Source: Sphingobacterium thalpophilum (lineage in GTDB: Bacteria; Bacteroidota; Bacteroidia; Sphingobacteriales; Sphingobacteriaceae). From it: a stretch of DNA of 64,000 bases. Made by a program: the position numbers and the translations under genes. Positions 8,571 through 16,056 of the stretch are shown piece after piece. The notes beneath the pieces were generated by a model. That model was given only the letters and a program-made list of their open reading frames with translations. It had not been told where the DNA came from and did not search any database. Within the stretch, counting starts at the first letter, position 1. The number at the start of each line of letters is the position of its first letter. The stretch is from positions 2,418,001 through 2,482,000 of the forward strand of contig NZ_CP151087.1 of the NCBI RefSeq assembly GCF_038396785.1, given 5' to 3'.

Positions 8571-10808
8571 ATGAGCTTATCAACACACGAAATTACTATT
8601 GCTAACGAGCTTTCTATTAGCGAAAAACAGGTTCGCACGACTATAGCACTATTAGACGAAGGCGCTACCGTTCCGTTTATCTCACGCTACCGTAAGGAAA
8701 TGACTGGTAGTTTGGACGAAGTTCAAATCACCAATATCAGAGATCGTTTCCAGCAGCTGCGCGATTTAGATAAACGTAAAGAAGCTGTTCTTAAATCTAT
8801 CAACGATCAGGGGAAATTGACAGCGGAGCTTGAGCAGCAGCTTTTGAATGCCGAAACCATGGCCAGTCTTGAAGATATCTATTTGCCTTACAAACCTAAG
8901 CGTAAAACCCGCGCCAGTGTGGCACGTGAAAAAGGTCTGCAACCTTTAGCGGATCTTATTTTGGCGCAAGAAACGGGCGATTTCCTCGCCCTTGCGGACA
9001 GTTTAATAGATGAAGAAAAAGGCGTAAAAAATACAGAGGAGGCACTAGCAGGTGCCCGCGATATCATTGCAGAGGTCTTTGCCGAAGATGCGACAGTGAG
9101 AGCCAAGTCGAGAGCGATATTCCTCGAAAAAAGTGCATTTGTTTCAAAGGTAGTTCCTGGAAAAGAAGACGCCGCCCTAAAATATAAAGATTATTACGAA
9201 TGGTCTGAATCTTTGAAAGATGCACCTTCCCATCGTGTGCTTGCGATGCGCCGTGGGGAAAAAGAAGAGCTGCTCTACTTAGATATAGCGATCAATGAAG
9301 AAGAAATTCTACCCCGTATCGAATCCATCTATGTTAAGGGTGCCAACGATGCCGCAGCTCAGGTAAAACTCGCCTTGGTCGATAGCTATAAGCGTCTGTT
9401 AAAACCTTCCATGGAGACTGAAATTCGTGTATTAACACGCCAAAAAGCCGATGAAGAGGCCATCAAAGTTTTTGCCGACAATGTTCGTCAATTACTTCTA
9501 GCCGCTCCACTAGGGCAGAAAAGGCTGCTTGCGATCGACCCAGGATTTCGTACAGGCTGTAAAACGGTTGTTCTGGATGAGCAGGGACAGCTCAAAGAAA
9601 ATACGGCTATCTTTCCACATACGGGTGCCAATGGACTGGCAGAAGCAAAAAAAACAATTCAGTATTTAGTCTCGAAATACGATATCCAAGCCATCGCAAT
9701 CGGCAATGGAACAGCGGGTCGAGAAACGGAGGAATTTGTACGGAAACTCGGATTAAATAACGTTACCATCGTTATGGTCAATGAAAGTGGAGCCTCTATT
9801 TATTCGGCTTCCGAAACTGCTCGTGAAGAATTTCCAGATCAAGATGTTACGGTACGTGGTGCAGTATCTATTGGTAGACGATTGATGGATCCCTTGGCTG
9901 AGCTGGTTAAGATCGATCCAAAATCGATCGGTGTCGGACAATATCAACATGACGTTGATCAAAATAAACTCCAAACTTCTCTGGACGACACTGTTATCAG
10001 CTGTGTAAATGCGGTCGGTGTTGAACTGAATACTGCCTCCAAACAAATCTTATCCTATGTTTCGGGTCTAGGTCCATCTTTGGCCCAACAGATCATCAAA
10101 TACAGAAATGAGAATGGTCCATTTGCATCGAGACGTGAACTGAAAAAAGTTCCTCGCCTTGGTGATAAAGCATTTGAACAAGCAGCAGGATTCCTTCGCA
10201 TTCGCCATGCGGTAAATCCATTGGATTCCTCTGCAGTACACCCCGAACGTTATGCATTGGTGGAACAAATGGCCAAAGACTTGGGAAAAAAAGTGGAGGA
10301 CCTATTGACAGATGCTGACCTCAGGAAATCGATTCCCCTAAAAAATTACATTTCGGAGGAAGTAGGACTACCGACATTAAACGATATTCTAAATGAATTA
10401 GCAAAACCCGGATTAGATCCAAGGGAAAAATTCGAAGCATTTTCATTCACGGATGGGGTCAACAGCATTGGCGACTTACGGGTTGGCATGAAACTGCCGG
10501 GAATCGTGACCAATATTACGAATTTCGGTGCCTTTGTTGATATTGGCGTACATCAAGATGGCCTGGTACACCTAAGCCAATTATCTAATCGCTATATATC
10601 AGATCCCCATGAAGTCGTCAAAGTACAGCAACACGTCATGGTAACAGTAACAGAAGTAGACGAAAAACGTAGTCGCATTGCATTGTCAATGAAAACAGAT
10701 GAGAAGCCTGCGCTACCCAAAAACAAAAAAAATGATTTTAAAAAGCAGGCCGAACCACAAACGGATATGGCCAGCAAGCTAGCTGCATTGGCAAGTAAAT
10801 TTAAATAG
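8571..10808 (+). CDS. tex: Tex family S1 RNA-binding transcription accessory protein
   Basis: Tex is the bacterial relative of eukaryotic Spt6, an RNA-binding factor associated with the transcription machinery. The 745-residue product shows the full architecture. It has the N-terminal helical Tex region (VPFISRYRKEMTGSLDE), the YqgF-like RNase H fold domain (LLAIDPGFRTGCKTVVLD, about residues 325-345), helix-hairpin-helix motifs (SYVSGLGPSLAQQIIKYR, KKVPRLGDKAFEQAAGFLRI), and a C-terminal S1 domain (GMKLPGIVTNITNFGAFVDI through DGLVHLSQLS). The ATG at 8571 is chosen because any longer frame starts inside the preceding terminator hairpin. The gene is intact and followed by a long inverted repeat. 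Confidence 0.95.
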   Translation: MSLSTHEITIANELSISEKQVRTTIALLDEGATVPFISRYRKEMTGSLDEVQITNIRDRFQQLRDLDKRKEAVLKSINDQGKLTAELEQQLLNAETMASLEDIYLPYKPKRKTRASVAREKGLQPLADLILAQETGDFLALADSLIDEEKGVKNTEEALAGARDIIAEVFAEDATVRAKSRAIFLEKSAFVSKVVPGKEDAALKYKDYYEWSESLKDAPSHRVLAMRRGEKEELLYLDIAINEEEILPRIESIYVKGANDAAAQVKLALVDSYKRLLKPSMETEIRVLTRQKADEEAIKVFADNVRQLLLAAPLGQKRLLAIDPGFRTGCKTVVLDEQGQLKENTAIFPHTGANGLAEAKKTIQYLVSKYDIQAIAIGNGTAGRETEEFVRKLGLNNVTIVMVNESGASIYSASETAREEFPDQDVTVRGAVSIGRRLMDPLAELVKIDPKSIGVGQYQHDVDQNKLQTSLDDTVISCVNAVGVELNTASKQILSYVSGLGPSLAQQIIKYRNENGPFASRRELKKVPRLGDKAFEQAAGFLRIRHAVNPLDSSAVHPERYALVEQMAKDLGKKVEDLLTDADLRKSIPLKNYISEEVGLPTLNDILNELAKPGLDPREKFEAFSFTDGVNSIGDLRVGMKLPGIVTNITNFGAFVDIGVHQDGLVHLSQLSNRYISDPHEVVKVQQHVMVTVTEVDEKRSRIALSMKTDEKPALPKNKKNDFKKQAEPQTDMASKLAALASKFK

Positions 10809-10821
10809 ATACATTTAACTC

Positions 10822-10920
10822 CGAATCAAAAAAGCTGACCGTTCGCCGGACTGCCCCTCATAAAAGTGCTTAACATTTTTTGGCGGCGCTGCGGCGACTG
10901 GTCAGCTTTTTTTTGATTCG
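10822..10920 (+). terminator. Long, interrupted terminator-like hairpin after tex
   Basis: CGAATCAAAAAAGCTGACC (10822-10840) pairs with GGTCAGC, a T-run and GATTCG (10900-10920). The stem continues inward imperfectly through GTTCGCCG / CGGCGACT, leaving an apical region of about 30-40 nt. The outer arms alone would make an ordinary bidirectional terminator. The extra apical structured segment is unusual. Confidence 0.7.
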
Positions 10921-10992
10921 ATTAAATCCAATGTCCGTCATTCGTATCGCTGTTTTATTTTGTATCTTTCCTCTATAAATTAACTATAATAC

Positions 10993-11003
10993 AGTCCCCT
11001 TGC
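10993..11003 (+). repeat. Subterminal inverted repeat of the IS110-family element, non-coding end
   Basis: AGTCCCCTTGC, matching 9 of 11 bases of the minus-strand sequence at 12392-12402. Confidence 0.6.
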
Positions 11004-11262
11004 GCATTGGGTTTTGCGATTTTCCTCTTCGAGTTTGGTCAGCCGTAAGGCTGGCATTAACTCATGCTTGTGTACTTATAGCCTTTTCAGGCATTTGCAT
11101 TGGCCAATTTAAAAACGGGGTCTTTTAGCCACCATAAAGATACCCGGCCTTTACGCAAAAAATTGTTATGGTTTAAGTTTCGCTATGCGTTCCATTTCTT
11201 TTTGGTGATACCGTATTCTGGCATCTAGTTTGGCTGGTTCGTAGATCACCTGTAGTGCCGGA
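11004..11262 (-). ncRNA. Candidate seekRNA/bridge-RNA region of the IS110-family element
   Basis: About 260 nt without a credible ORF lies between the recombinase stop and the right inverted repeat, where IS1111-type elements encode their guide RNA. It contains several short hairpins, for example CAGCC-GTAA-GGCTG (about 11040-11053) and GCC-TTTTCA-GGC. Two sequences in it recur at the element ends in the same orientation: GCATTGG (11097-11103) equals 11004-11010 beside the right repeat, and CATAAAGATA (11133-11142) equals 12381-12390 beside the left repeat. They are 29 nt apart and could be donor-guide segments. Strand is assumed to be that of the recombinase; transcription is not shown. Confidence 0.45.
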
Positions 11263-12363
11263 TTATAAGGGGGTTAAGTCTTTTAGGATATTCCATACAA
11301 CAACGGATATTTTTCGTGCGATAGCGATCAGGGCCTTTTTCGAGGATTTTCTTATACTTAGACGGTTGAATTTGTCTTTAAAATAGGAGCCTTTACAGCG
11401 GCTTGCTGCCCAGGCAACCTGTACCAGTATTGGCTTGAGATATCTGTTTCCTTTAGTGATCGCTGTACTTTTATATTTCCCTGCGCTTTCATCATTCTTT
11501 GGTCGTAATCCGACCCATCCGCTCAGTTTACCGCTGTTTTCAAAAACTTTCATGTCTGCGCCGGTCTCGGCGATGATCACAGCGGAACTGATACGGCTAA
11601 CGCCGGGAATCGTCTTTAGCAAGGCACTCTGCCGTGGAAAATCACGCAGGCAGATAGCTTCAATCTTTTCTATATACTCAGCAGACTGCTTGATCAACAG
11701 GTCGTATTCAGCTTTTGCCATCTGCAGGTTGAAGCGGTGGTGCTCCTTCATGCAGCCGGTTAGTGCTGCTGCCAGCTTTCCGTTTTCTTTGTTCTTCTTA
11801 CTGGCATAGACCAGTTTGCTTAAACGTACGGCATCACGCTCCCCGGCTATCAGGGCATCAATGACACTCAGCATACTTTTCCCTCCGATATCACTCACAA
11901 GACTACCCAAACGGATTCCGGCCTGTACGAGGATATTGTCCATTTTGGTAAGCATACGGACTATCCGCTGTTGCAACTTGCTATAGGAACGGGTGTAGCT
12001 CCTGAGTTCCTGTATTCGCTCACCGGGCACAAAACTCCCGCGAAGCATATCTTTGTGAAGTAGCTGGGCAATCCACTGTGCATCCTTTACATCGCTTTTG
12101 CGGCCGGGCAGCTGTTTGATTAAAAAGGGATTCACCAGCATCAGATCAAAGCCCATTTCAGAGAGAATATTCCAGACCGGGATCCAGTAAATACTGGTAC
12201 TCTCCATCGCTACTCGGAGAACACCCGCAGCCTTCAAGTAGGCTCCCAACTGTCGAATGCCCGTACTGAAGGTTTCGAAAACCTCCACATCCGAATAATG
12301 CTTCCCATTAAATACCGCACAAAAAATACTATCTTTATGCACGTCAAGTCCTGCTGTTTTCAT
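11263..12363 (-). CDS. IS110-family DEDD transposase/recombinase
   Basis: RNA-guided recombinase of the IS110 family, which moves the element through a circular intermediate. The N-terminal DEDD_Tnp_IS110 domain begins MKTAGLDVHKDS (first acidic residue at about 7), followed by AMESTSIYWIPVW and RKSDVKDAQWIAQLL, which supply the other acidic residues. A coiled linker leads to the C-terminal Transposase_20 domain (KTIPGVSRISSAVIIAETG and LSGWVGLRPKNDESAGKYKS) with the conserved serine region. I start at the ATG at 12363 (366 residues), since the longer frame begins outside the family homology and beyond the inverted repeat. It appears intact and possibly active. Confidence 0.93.
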   Translation of the reverse strand: MKTAGLDVHKDSIFCAVFNGKHYSDVEVFETFSTGIRQLGAYLKAAGVLRVAMESTSIYWIPVWNILSEMGFDLMLVNPFLIKQLPGRKSDVKDAQWIAQLLHKDMLRGSFVPGERIQELRSYTRSYSKLQQRIVRMLTKMDNILVQAGIRLGSLVSDIGGKSMLSVIDALIAGERDAVRLSKLVYASKKNKENGKLAAALTGCMKEHHRFNLQMAKAEYDLLIKQSAEYIEKIEAICLRDFPRQSALLKTIPGVSRISSAVIIAETGADMKVFENSGKLSGWVGLRPKNDESAGKYKSTAITKGNRYLKPILVQVAWAASRCKGSYFKDKFNRLSIRKSSKKALIAIARKISVVVWNILKDLTPL

Positions 12364-12391
12364 ATAACTTTTTTTTTCAACATAAAGATAA

Positions 12392-12402
12392 GCAGCGGGA
12401 CT
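12392..12402 (-). repeat. Subterminal inverted repeat of the IS110-family element, transposase end
   Basis: AGTCCCGCTGC on the minus strand, 29 bp upstream of the transposase ATG; partner of 10993-11003. Confidence 0.6.
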
Positions 12403-12496
12403 TGATTTGATTGCGATAGCTCTCGCCAATTTTTATCCGCTTGTGTGTAATCGGAAAATTAAATGTAAATTTAGAGGAAACAAGTTTAGACCCGTT

Positions 12497-13207
12497 ATGA
12501 AAAATTGTACCTTACTATTCTTCCTATTTTTTGGAATTTATTTTTCTAAAATCCAGGCACAGCAACTTCACGACGGAGCCTATCTATACCAGGATGGCAT
12601 CAATAAACACTTAATGCTCGTTAAAGATCATTATATCTCGTTTATAAGTTACGATGATGTCAGAAAACGTTTTCAACATACCTGGGGTGGGCCACTTGAT
12701 AAACAGCCTAATCTGATCAATATCGCCATCGAGTATAATTCACAGGATTCATCTGCCATCGGCAAAACAACTCAATTGCCGTATCGGAGTGAAGCAGACT
12801 CCCTTCGCCTAAAAATAGCCAATAGCTATCATCTCTATATTAAACAGAAAAAAGTCCCGCAGGACCTGGACGCACTTTGGCGCATCACTGGTCGCCAACA
12901 AGGAGAAAAAATGCAGGATATTCCGAAAGCAGACCGCAAAACAATCAAAATATTGGTTGATGGCTATTTTCAATGGATAGCGATTAATCCTGCACAAAAA
13001 GGTTTCTATGGTACTGGCGGGGGCAACTATCAATACGATAACAATCGGTATACTGAAAAAATACAATTCTTTTCGAGAGACAATAATCGAGTTGGGCAAG
13101 AACTGGCCTTTGACGGTGAAATTGTAGATGGCAGATGGCAGCATAGAGGAAAAAGCTCGAAAGGAGAAGATATTTATGAAATTTGGAGCAAAGAAATAAC
13201 TGAATAA
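12497..13207 (+). CDS. Secreted protein of unknown function, possibly lipocalin-like
   Basis: I start at the ATG at 12497, which gives a clean signal peptide (MKNCTLLFFLFFGIYFSKIQ, cleavage after AQA or AQ); the 30 residues upstream in the open frame are charged and lie partly in the adjacent IS. The mature part of about 210 residues has no recognisable catalytic motif. Its C-terminal half (KILVDGYFQWIAINPAQKGF, FYGTGGGNYQYDNNRYTE, VDGRWQHRGKSSKGEDIYEI) resembles the small lipocalin-like secreted proteins common in this phylum (DUF4488-like). That resemblance is from memory and weak. It lies 6 bp before the next gene, so the two probably form an operon. The IS110-family element ends about 85 bp upstream and may have replaced its original promoter. 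Confidence 0.75.
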   Translation: MKNCTLLFFLFFGIYFSKIQAQQLHDGAYLYQDGINKHLMLVKDHYISFISYDDVRKRFQHTWGGPLDKQPNLINIAIEYNSQDSSAIGKTTQLPYRSEADSLRLKIANSYHLYIKQKKVPQDLDALWRITGRQQGEKMQDIPKADRKTIKILVDGYFQWIAINPAQKGFYGTGGGNYQYDNNRYTEKIQFFSRDNNRVGQELAFDGEIVDGRWQHRGKSSKGEDIYEIWSKEITE

Positions 13208-13213
13208 AAAAAT

Positions 13214-13492
13214 ATGACAATAGAAGAATTTCAATCACTTGAAAGTCCACTTCAGCATTGGACAGCGGTACAAAAGTCACTTTGGTATGATCTGAAAGGA
13301 AATTGGAAAACCGCGCACGGCCTCATCGATCAATTGGGGGGAACCGACGCAGCACATGTTCATGCTTATTTACACCGCAAAGAAGGTGATCAATGGAATG
13401 CAGAATATTGGTATCGCCGCGCCAAACAAAATGTATACAGAGGCAATCTTGATGATGAGTGGAAAGAACTCTTCAAGTGTTACGTTGTGTAA
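13214..13492 (+). CDS. Small conserved hypothetical protein (92 aa)
   Basis: A 92-residue soluble protein, acidic to neutral, rich in Trp and Tyr (HWTAVQKSLWYDLKGNWKTA, GDQWNAEYWYRRAKQNVYRG). It has no signal peptide and no membrane segment. The repeated helix-turn-helix-like spacing of aromatic residues suggests an alpha-helical, TPR-like fold, but no domain can be named. It begins 6 bp after the preceding secreted-protein gene, so it is likely cotranscribed and translationally coupled. Similar small proteins are, as far as I recall, found across Sphingobacteriaceae. No function is proposed. Confidence 0.7.
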   Translation: MTIEEFQSLESPLQHWTAVQKSLWYDLKGNWKTAHGLIDQLGGTDAAHVHAYLHRKEGDQWNAEYWYRRAKQNVYRGNLDDEWKELFKCYVV

Positions 13493-13889
13493 TAACAATT
13501 ACCCTATTTTCGGACAGGGGCTGTTCTCTTTTATATACACATGCGGAAAGTTTGCCCAATAAAATAGGCGAAATTTTACCAAAAATTAACTCAATCCTTT
13601 TTCAAACTACTTAACATCTTTAAAAACATAAAAATATTACCAAATAAGATATAACATCAACCAAATCAAGTGATATTACGTAACAAAAATAACACAAAGA
13701 AAAATAGTATAAAACTAACAAGTAGAATGGCACAGATATTGAATATAGTCTACTATACTTGAGAAAGTATACTTTTCATAAATTTAGGTTAATAATTGGT
13801 TAGGTTAAACACTTGAAGTTCCCCACTTCAAGTGTTTTTTTTAGCAAAAACTCAATCGAAGTAACATCAAAGGATCATACCGAAAGTTT
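13493..13889. other. Intergenic region, AT-rich, two hairpins, possible small RNA
   Basis: No credible ORF. It holds a 7-bp stem with a GAGA tetraloop (TATACTT/AAGTATA, 13754-13771) and, 37 nt later, a strong terminator at 13808-13842. The distance from the preceding stop (over 300 nt) is long for a 3' UTR, so a small RNA or long UTR ending at the terminator is possible. No good TAnnTTTG promoter motif was found. Confidence 0.4.
13808..13842 (+). terminator. Strong intrinsic terminator
   Basis: A perfect 12-bp stem (AACACTTGAAGT / ACTTCAAGTGTT) with a 5-nt loop is followed directly by a run of Ts. Confidence 0.85.
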
Positions 13890-13904
13890 GGGGGGTAATC
13901 ATTT

Positions 13905-14888
13905 TTAAGCATACAATTTCATCACTCTGTACAGGAAGAATGTTGTATCCCTTACTCCACGGAAGACGCTCCTGAAAGCTTTGAGTTTTGCATTGAAGGA
14001 CTCTGCGGATGCATTGGTGCTTCTATTGTCGAAGTAGTGGAGAATGTATTGATGATGTGCTGCAATGGATCTTGCGACACTCTCGAATGAAGCAATACCC
14101 GCGTTCTCAACCTGGTTGTGCCACAGTCCTAACTTTGTGAAAGCAACTTTTTTATCCCTGCATTTATTGAAGATGTCACCTAAGGCAACTCCAAGATCAT
14201 AAGCCTGTTTTAGCTTGGGAAACCTGATGAACAGCAGTTCTGCACGGCGTTTTTGGCTTTCCGACCATCGACTTGGATGCTTGAACAGGAGGTGTCTCGA
14301 CCTAGCTAATAGCTGTTTGAGCGTATCACCATTAGGCAACAACTCGGGGTCATATGGGATACCCCGTTTTCGCGATTCCATTATTTTTTTGCTTTCTGCA
14401 TCTAAGACTTCCCATCGGTATTTGATACGGAGTTCCTGAACAGCATCATAAGCAAGTTTTTGTACATGAAACCGATCGATAACCCTTCTGGCATTTCTGA
14501 AACACCTACGGATAGCCTTTGCCATATTGGGGGCCATATCCATCGTTACTTCCCTAACTTTGTTCCTTAGTTTAAGTGGAATGCGCTCTAATACAGCAAT
14601 AATATCTTCCGCCTTTGTCCCTCTTATGGTAGCCAATATGGTTCCCTTCCTGCCCTTTGCTGATTTACTGCTTACGATCGTGTAAAGTTCACCGTTGCTA
14701 AAGCTGGTCTCATCGATGCTCAGGTGTTCCGATATGTTATCAGGAAAAAGGGTCCATTGCTCTGCGTGTGGCTTTTGGTCCCAGTCCTGGAAGTCACTGA
14801 GATGGTTCTTGTATTGATCCTGTAGTTGCTTACCGTCCATTTGGAAGAACAGACCTACCAATTGGGCGCTTACAGGATGATTATCCAA
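13905..14888 (-). CDS. ISL3-family (ISAon1-like) transposase, catalytic ORF
   Basis: DDE transposase of the ISL3 family. Catalytic landmarks are LSIDETSFSNGELYTIVSSK (first Asp), VREVTMDMAPNMAKAIR and RVIDRFHVQKLAYDAV (second Asp region with the family-typical DRFHV), and NRSTNASAESFNAKLKAFRS near the C-terminus carrying the final Glu. The only possible start is the TTG at 14888, which overlaps the stop of the upstream ORF by 8 bp in the +1 frame. This suggests reinitiation after the first ORF or a +1 frameshift. The reading frame is intact to its stop, 15 bp from the element end. Confidence 0.88.
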   Translation of the reverse strand: MDNHPVSAQLVGLFFQMDGKQLQDQYKNHLSDFQDWDQKPHAEQWTLFPDNISEHLSIDETSFSNGELYTIVSSKSAKGRKGTILATIRGTKAEDIIAVLERIPLKLRNKVREVTMDMAPNMAKAIRRCFRNARRVIDRFHVQKLAYDAVQELRIKYRWEVLDAESKKIMESRKRGIPYDPELLPNGDTLKQLLARSRHLLFKHPSRWSESQKRRAELLFIRFPKLKQAYDLGVALGDIFNKCRDKKVAFTKLGLWHNQVENAGIASFESVARSIAAHHQYILHYFDNRSTNASAESFNAKLKAFRSVFRGVRDTTFFLYRVMKLYA

Positions 14889-15234
14889 ATATCTTCTTTA
14901 AAAAAAGCCCGAATTCCGTAGTCATTCGAGCACCCTCACGCACCAGATTCCAATCTCTTGTGATGATCTCTCCGGTATCCAGGACCGTCCAGCGACGACG
15001 GCGGATATGTAGCGTAACTTTCTGGCCTCGAATGGGAAAGTCTGAAATCTCAGTGGAAGGCATGAAGCCCTTTGACTCCAACTTGCTGTTCTGATAGCCT
15101 GTCGGAGCAATATTAAGCTCATCTAAATAAATGTGGAGCTGATTGTCAACCTGATCGACTTCTAAAATCTGAAAGTATTCCAATAGCCCTTCGGGCATCA
15201 ATAGGGACAGTAATTTACGTTCGGCTTCTTGCAA
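14881..15234 (-). CDS. ISAon1-type transposase N-terminal region protein
   Basis: A 117-residue ORF upstream of, and overlapping, the ISL3-type transposase. In this IS group the N-terminal, DNA-end-binding part is encoded separately from the DDE domain. The sequence is soluble, with PEGLLEYFQILEVDQVDNQ and a basic block HIRRRRWTVLDTGEIITRDW that could bind DNA. It ends GLFLKKIFG followed by a TAA that is overlapped by the TTG start of the transposase. Just before the end the mRNA contains a run of seven U then AAA-G, but a -1 slip there would not enter the transposase frame, which is +1. Coupled translation is the simplest reading. Confidence 0.82.
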   Translation of the reverse strand: MQEAERKLLSLLMPEGLLEYFQILEVDQVDNQLHIYLDELNIAPTGYQNSKLESKGFMPSTEISDFPIRGQKVTLHIRRRRWTVLDTGEIITRDWNLVREGARMTTEFGLFLKKIFG

Positions 15235-15380
15235 GGGATATCTGTATTAAGGATGCTAAACTAAGAAATTTTTGACATTCCCCCCAAGAATTCAGCTTGA
15301 TCCACATCAAATCCACTTCCCCATTCTTTTTTTAATTAGGACACTTTCCTTCATTAAAAGGTATATTAAAAATTTAAAAC

Positions 15381-15400
15381 AATACATTGTATTACTATGT
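15381..15400 (+). promoter_or_regulatory. Candidate PadR operator
   Basis: The perfect palindrome AATACA-T-TGTATT (15381-15393) overlaps a wider TACAT...ATGTA arrangement (15383-15401), 23-40 bp before the PadR ATG. PadR-type proteins commonly autoregulate through ATGT/ACAT palindromes. Assignment is by position and symmetry only. Confidence 0.45.
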
Positions 15401-15422
15401 ATTTTGTTAAATATTTACTTCC

Positions 15423-15767
15423 ATGAACAAAGAATTTATTGACAAATGGATTTCACAGCTAAAAAAAGGAAGTCTTTCTTTTGTTGTATTAGGTATTCTT
15501 GCCTATGATCAGGAATACTATGGCTACGATCTTATCCAGGAGGTCAAGAAGAAAACGGCCATTGATATTGCTGAAGGAACATTATACCCCTTATTGATCC
15601 GTTTAAAAAACGAAGGCCTGGTCGAATCGAACTGGGTGCCTCAGGAAACTGGGATTCCAAGAAAATATTATAAAATAACAAAGGAAGGCCAAAGTACTTT
15701 CTTAGAGATGAGAACGTACTGGACAAGCTTAAACCAACATTTAACCACTTTGACGCATGCATTATAA
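15423..15767 (+). CDS. PadR family transcriptional regulator
   Basis: Small winged-helix repressor of the PadR type (114 residues). The wHTH is clear: SFVVLGILAYDQEYYGYDLI, then EGTLYPLLIRLKNEGLVESN (recognition helix and wing), then IPRKYYKITKEGQ. The long C-terminal helix used for dimerisation is short, as in the PadR-s1 subgroup. The stop codon overlaps the next ORF by 11 bp, and three more genes follow in an apparent operon ending at 17691. In Bacteroidota and Firmicutes such regulators often sit before HAAS-domain proteins and control their own operon; a palindrome upstream at 15381 fits this. The inducing signal is unknown. Confidence 0.92.
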   Translation: MNKEFIDKWISQLKKGSLSFVVLGILAYDQEYYGYDLIQEVKKKTAIDIAEGTLYPLLIRLKNEGLVESNWVPQETGIPRKYYKITKEGQSTFLEMRTYWTSLNQHLTTLTHAL

Positions 15768-16056
15768 CCAGATACCCTTTACAAATAGATCCTCAGCTCA
15801 GCTATATCAAGACTACATGTCAACAGCGACTGCTCTTGTAAAAAAATTAGCCTTGGAGCAAAGACAGGATATCTTATGTGAAATCAATAGCCACATATTT
15901 GAGGCATTGCAACAGCAGCTTCCCCCACAATTAATCCATGACGCCATGCCTAGTCAGCTCCAAGAAATCTTAGATAAACTCGGGTTACCAGAGACTTTTA
16001 TCAAGGAAATGATTTTGTCAACGTCCATTGCCCCCGTCAATAGAATCTCCTCGTAA
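15757..16056 (+). CDS. HAAS-domain-like protein, possibly frameshifted from the next ORF
   Basis: A 99-residue product starting inside the end of the PadR gene. The motif string LYQDYMSTATALVKKLALEQ, RQDILCEINSHIFEALQQQ and LQEILDKLGLPETFIKEMIL is the pattern of the HAAS/DUF1700-like signalling domain. That domain usually pairs with PadR regulators and continues into a transmembrane region. Here the frame stops at 16056 just where the membrane part would begin, and the next ORF (membrane protein, other frame) overlaps by 29 bp. Either two coupled genes or one gene with a single-base frameshift near 16050 would explain this. Confidence 0.65.
   Translation: MHYNQIPFTNRSSAQLYQDYMSTATALVKKLALEQRQDILCEINSHIFEALQQQLPPQLIHDAMPSQLQEILDKLGLPETFIKEMILSTSIAPVNRISS

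Larger units (their letters stand above)
10985..12411 (-). mobile_element. IS110-family insertion sequence, IS1111-type organisation
   Basis: The element carries one DEDD recombinase gene close to its left end and about 260 nt of non-coding DNA downstream of it. That layout is known for the IS1111 group of the IS110 family. Imperfect subterminal inverted repeats are visible: AGTCCCCTTGC at 10993-11003 and, on the other strand, AGTCCCGCTGC at 12392-12402 (9 of 11 identical). The outer ends are estimated a few bases beyond these repeats, because IS1111 elements have subterminal repeats and no target duplication to mark the borders; limits may be off by about 10 bp. The element separates tex from the secreted protein gene at 12497. 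Confidence 0.75.
13890..15285 (-). mobile_element. ISL3-family insertion sequence (ISAon1-like)
   Basis: Two consecutive minus-strand ORFs (an N-terminal protein and a DDE transposase) are enclosed by short inverted ends. The left end reads TTGGGGGGTAATC (from 13888) and the right end, read on the minus strand, TTGGGGGGAATGTC (to about 15287). An 8-bp target duplication expected for ISL3 elements could not be seen, so the limits are approximate or the element is old. It lies between a terminator hairpin and the PadR cassette and does not obviously interrupt a gene. Confidence 0.75.

Noticed and set aside
11435..11809. Plus-strand frame of 124 codons inside the IS110-family transposase
   Set aside because: Antisense shadow of a well-supported gene, without motifs of its own.
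12381..12390. CATAAAGATA pair as a target-site duplication of the IS110-family element
   Set aside because: Both copies lie inside the element; the family makes no such duplication. It fits better as a guide/end match.
14896..14906. -1 programmed frameshift at T-TTA-AAG in the ISL3-type element
   Set aside because: The heptamer is canonical, but the transposase lies in the +1 frame and its frame is closed by a stop at 14898-14900.
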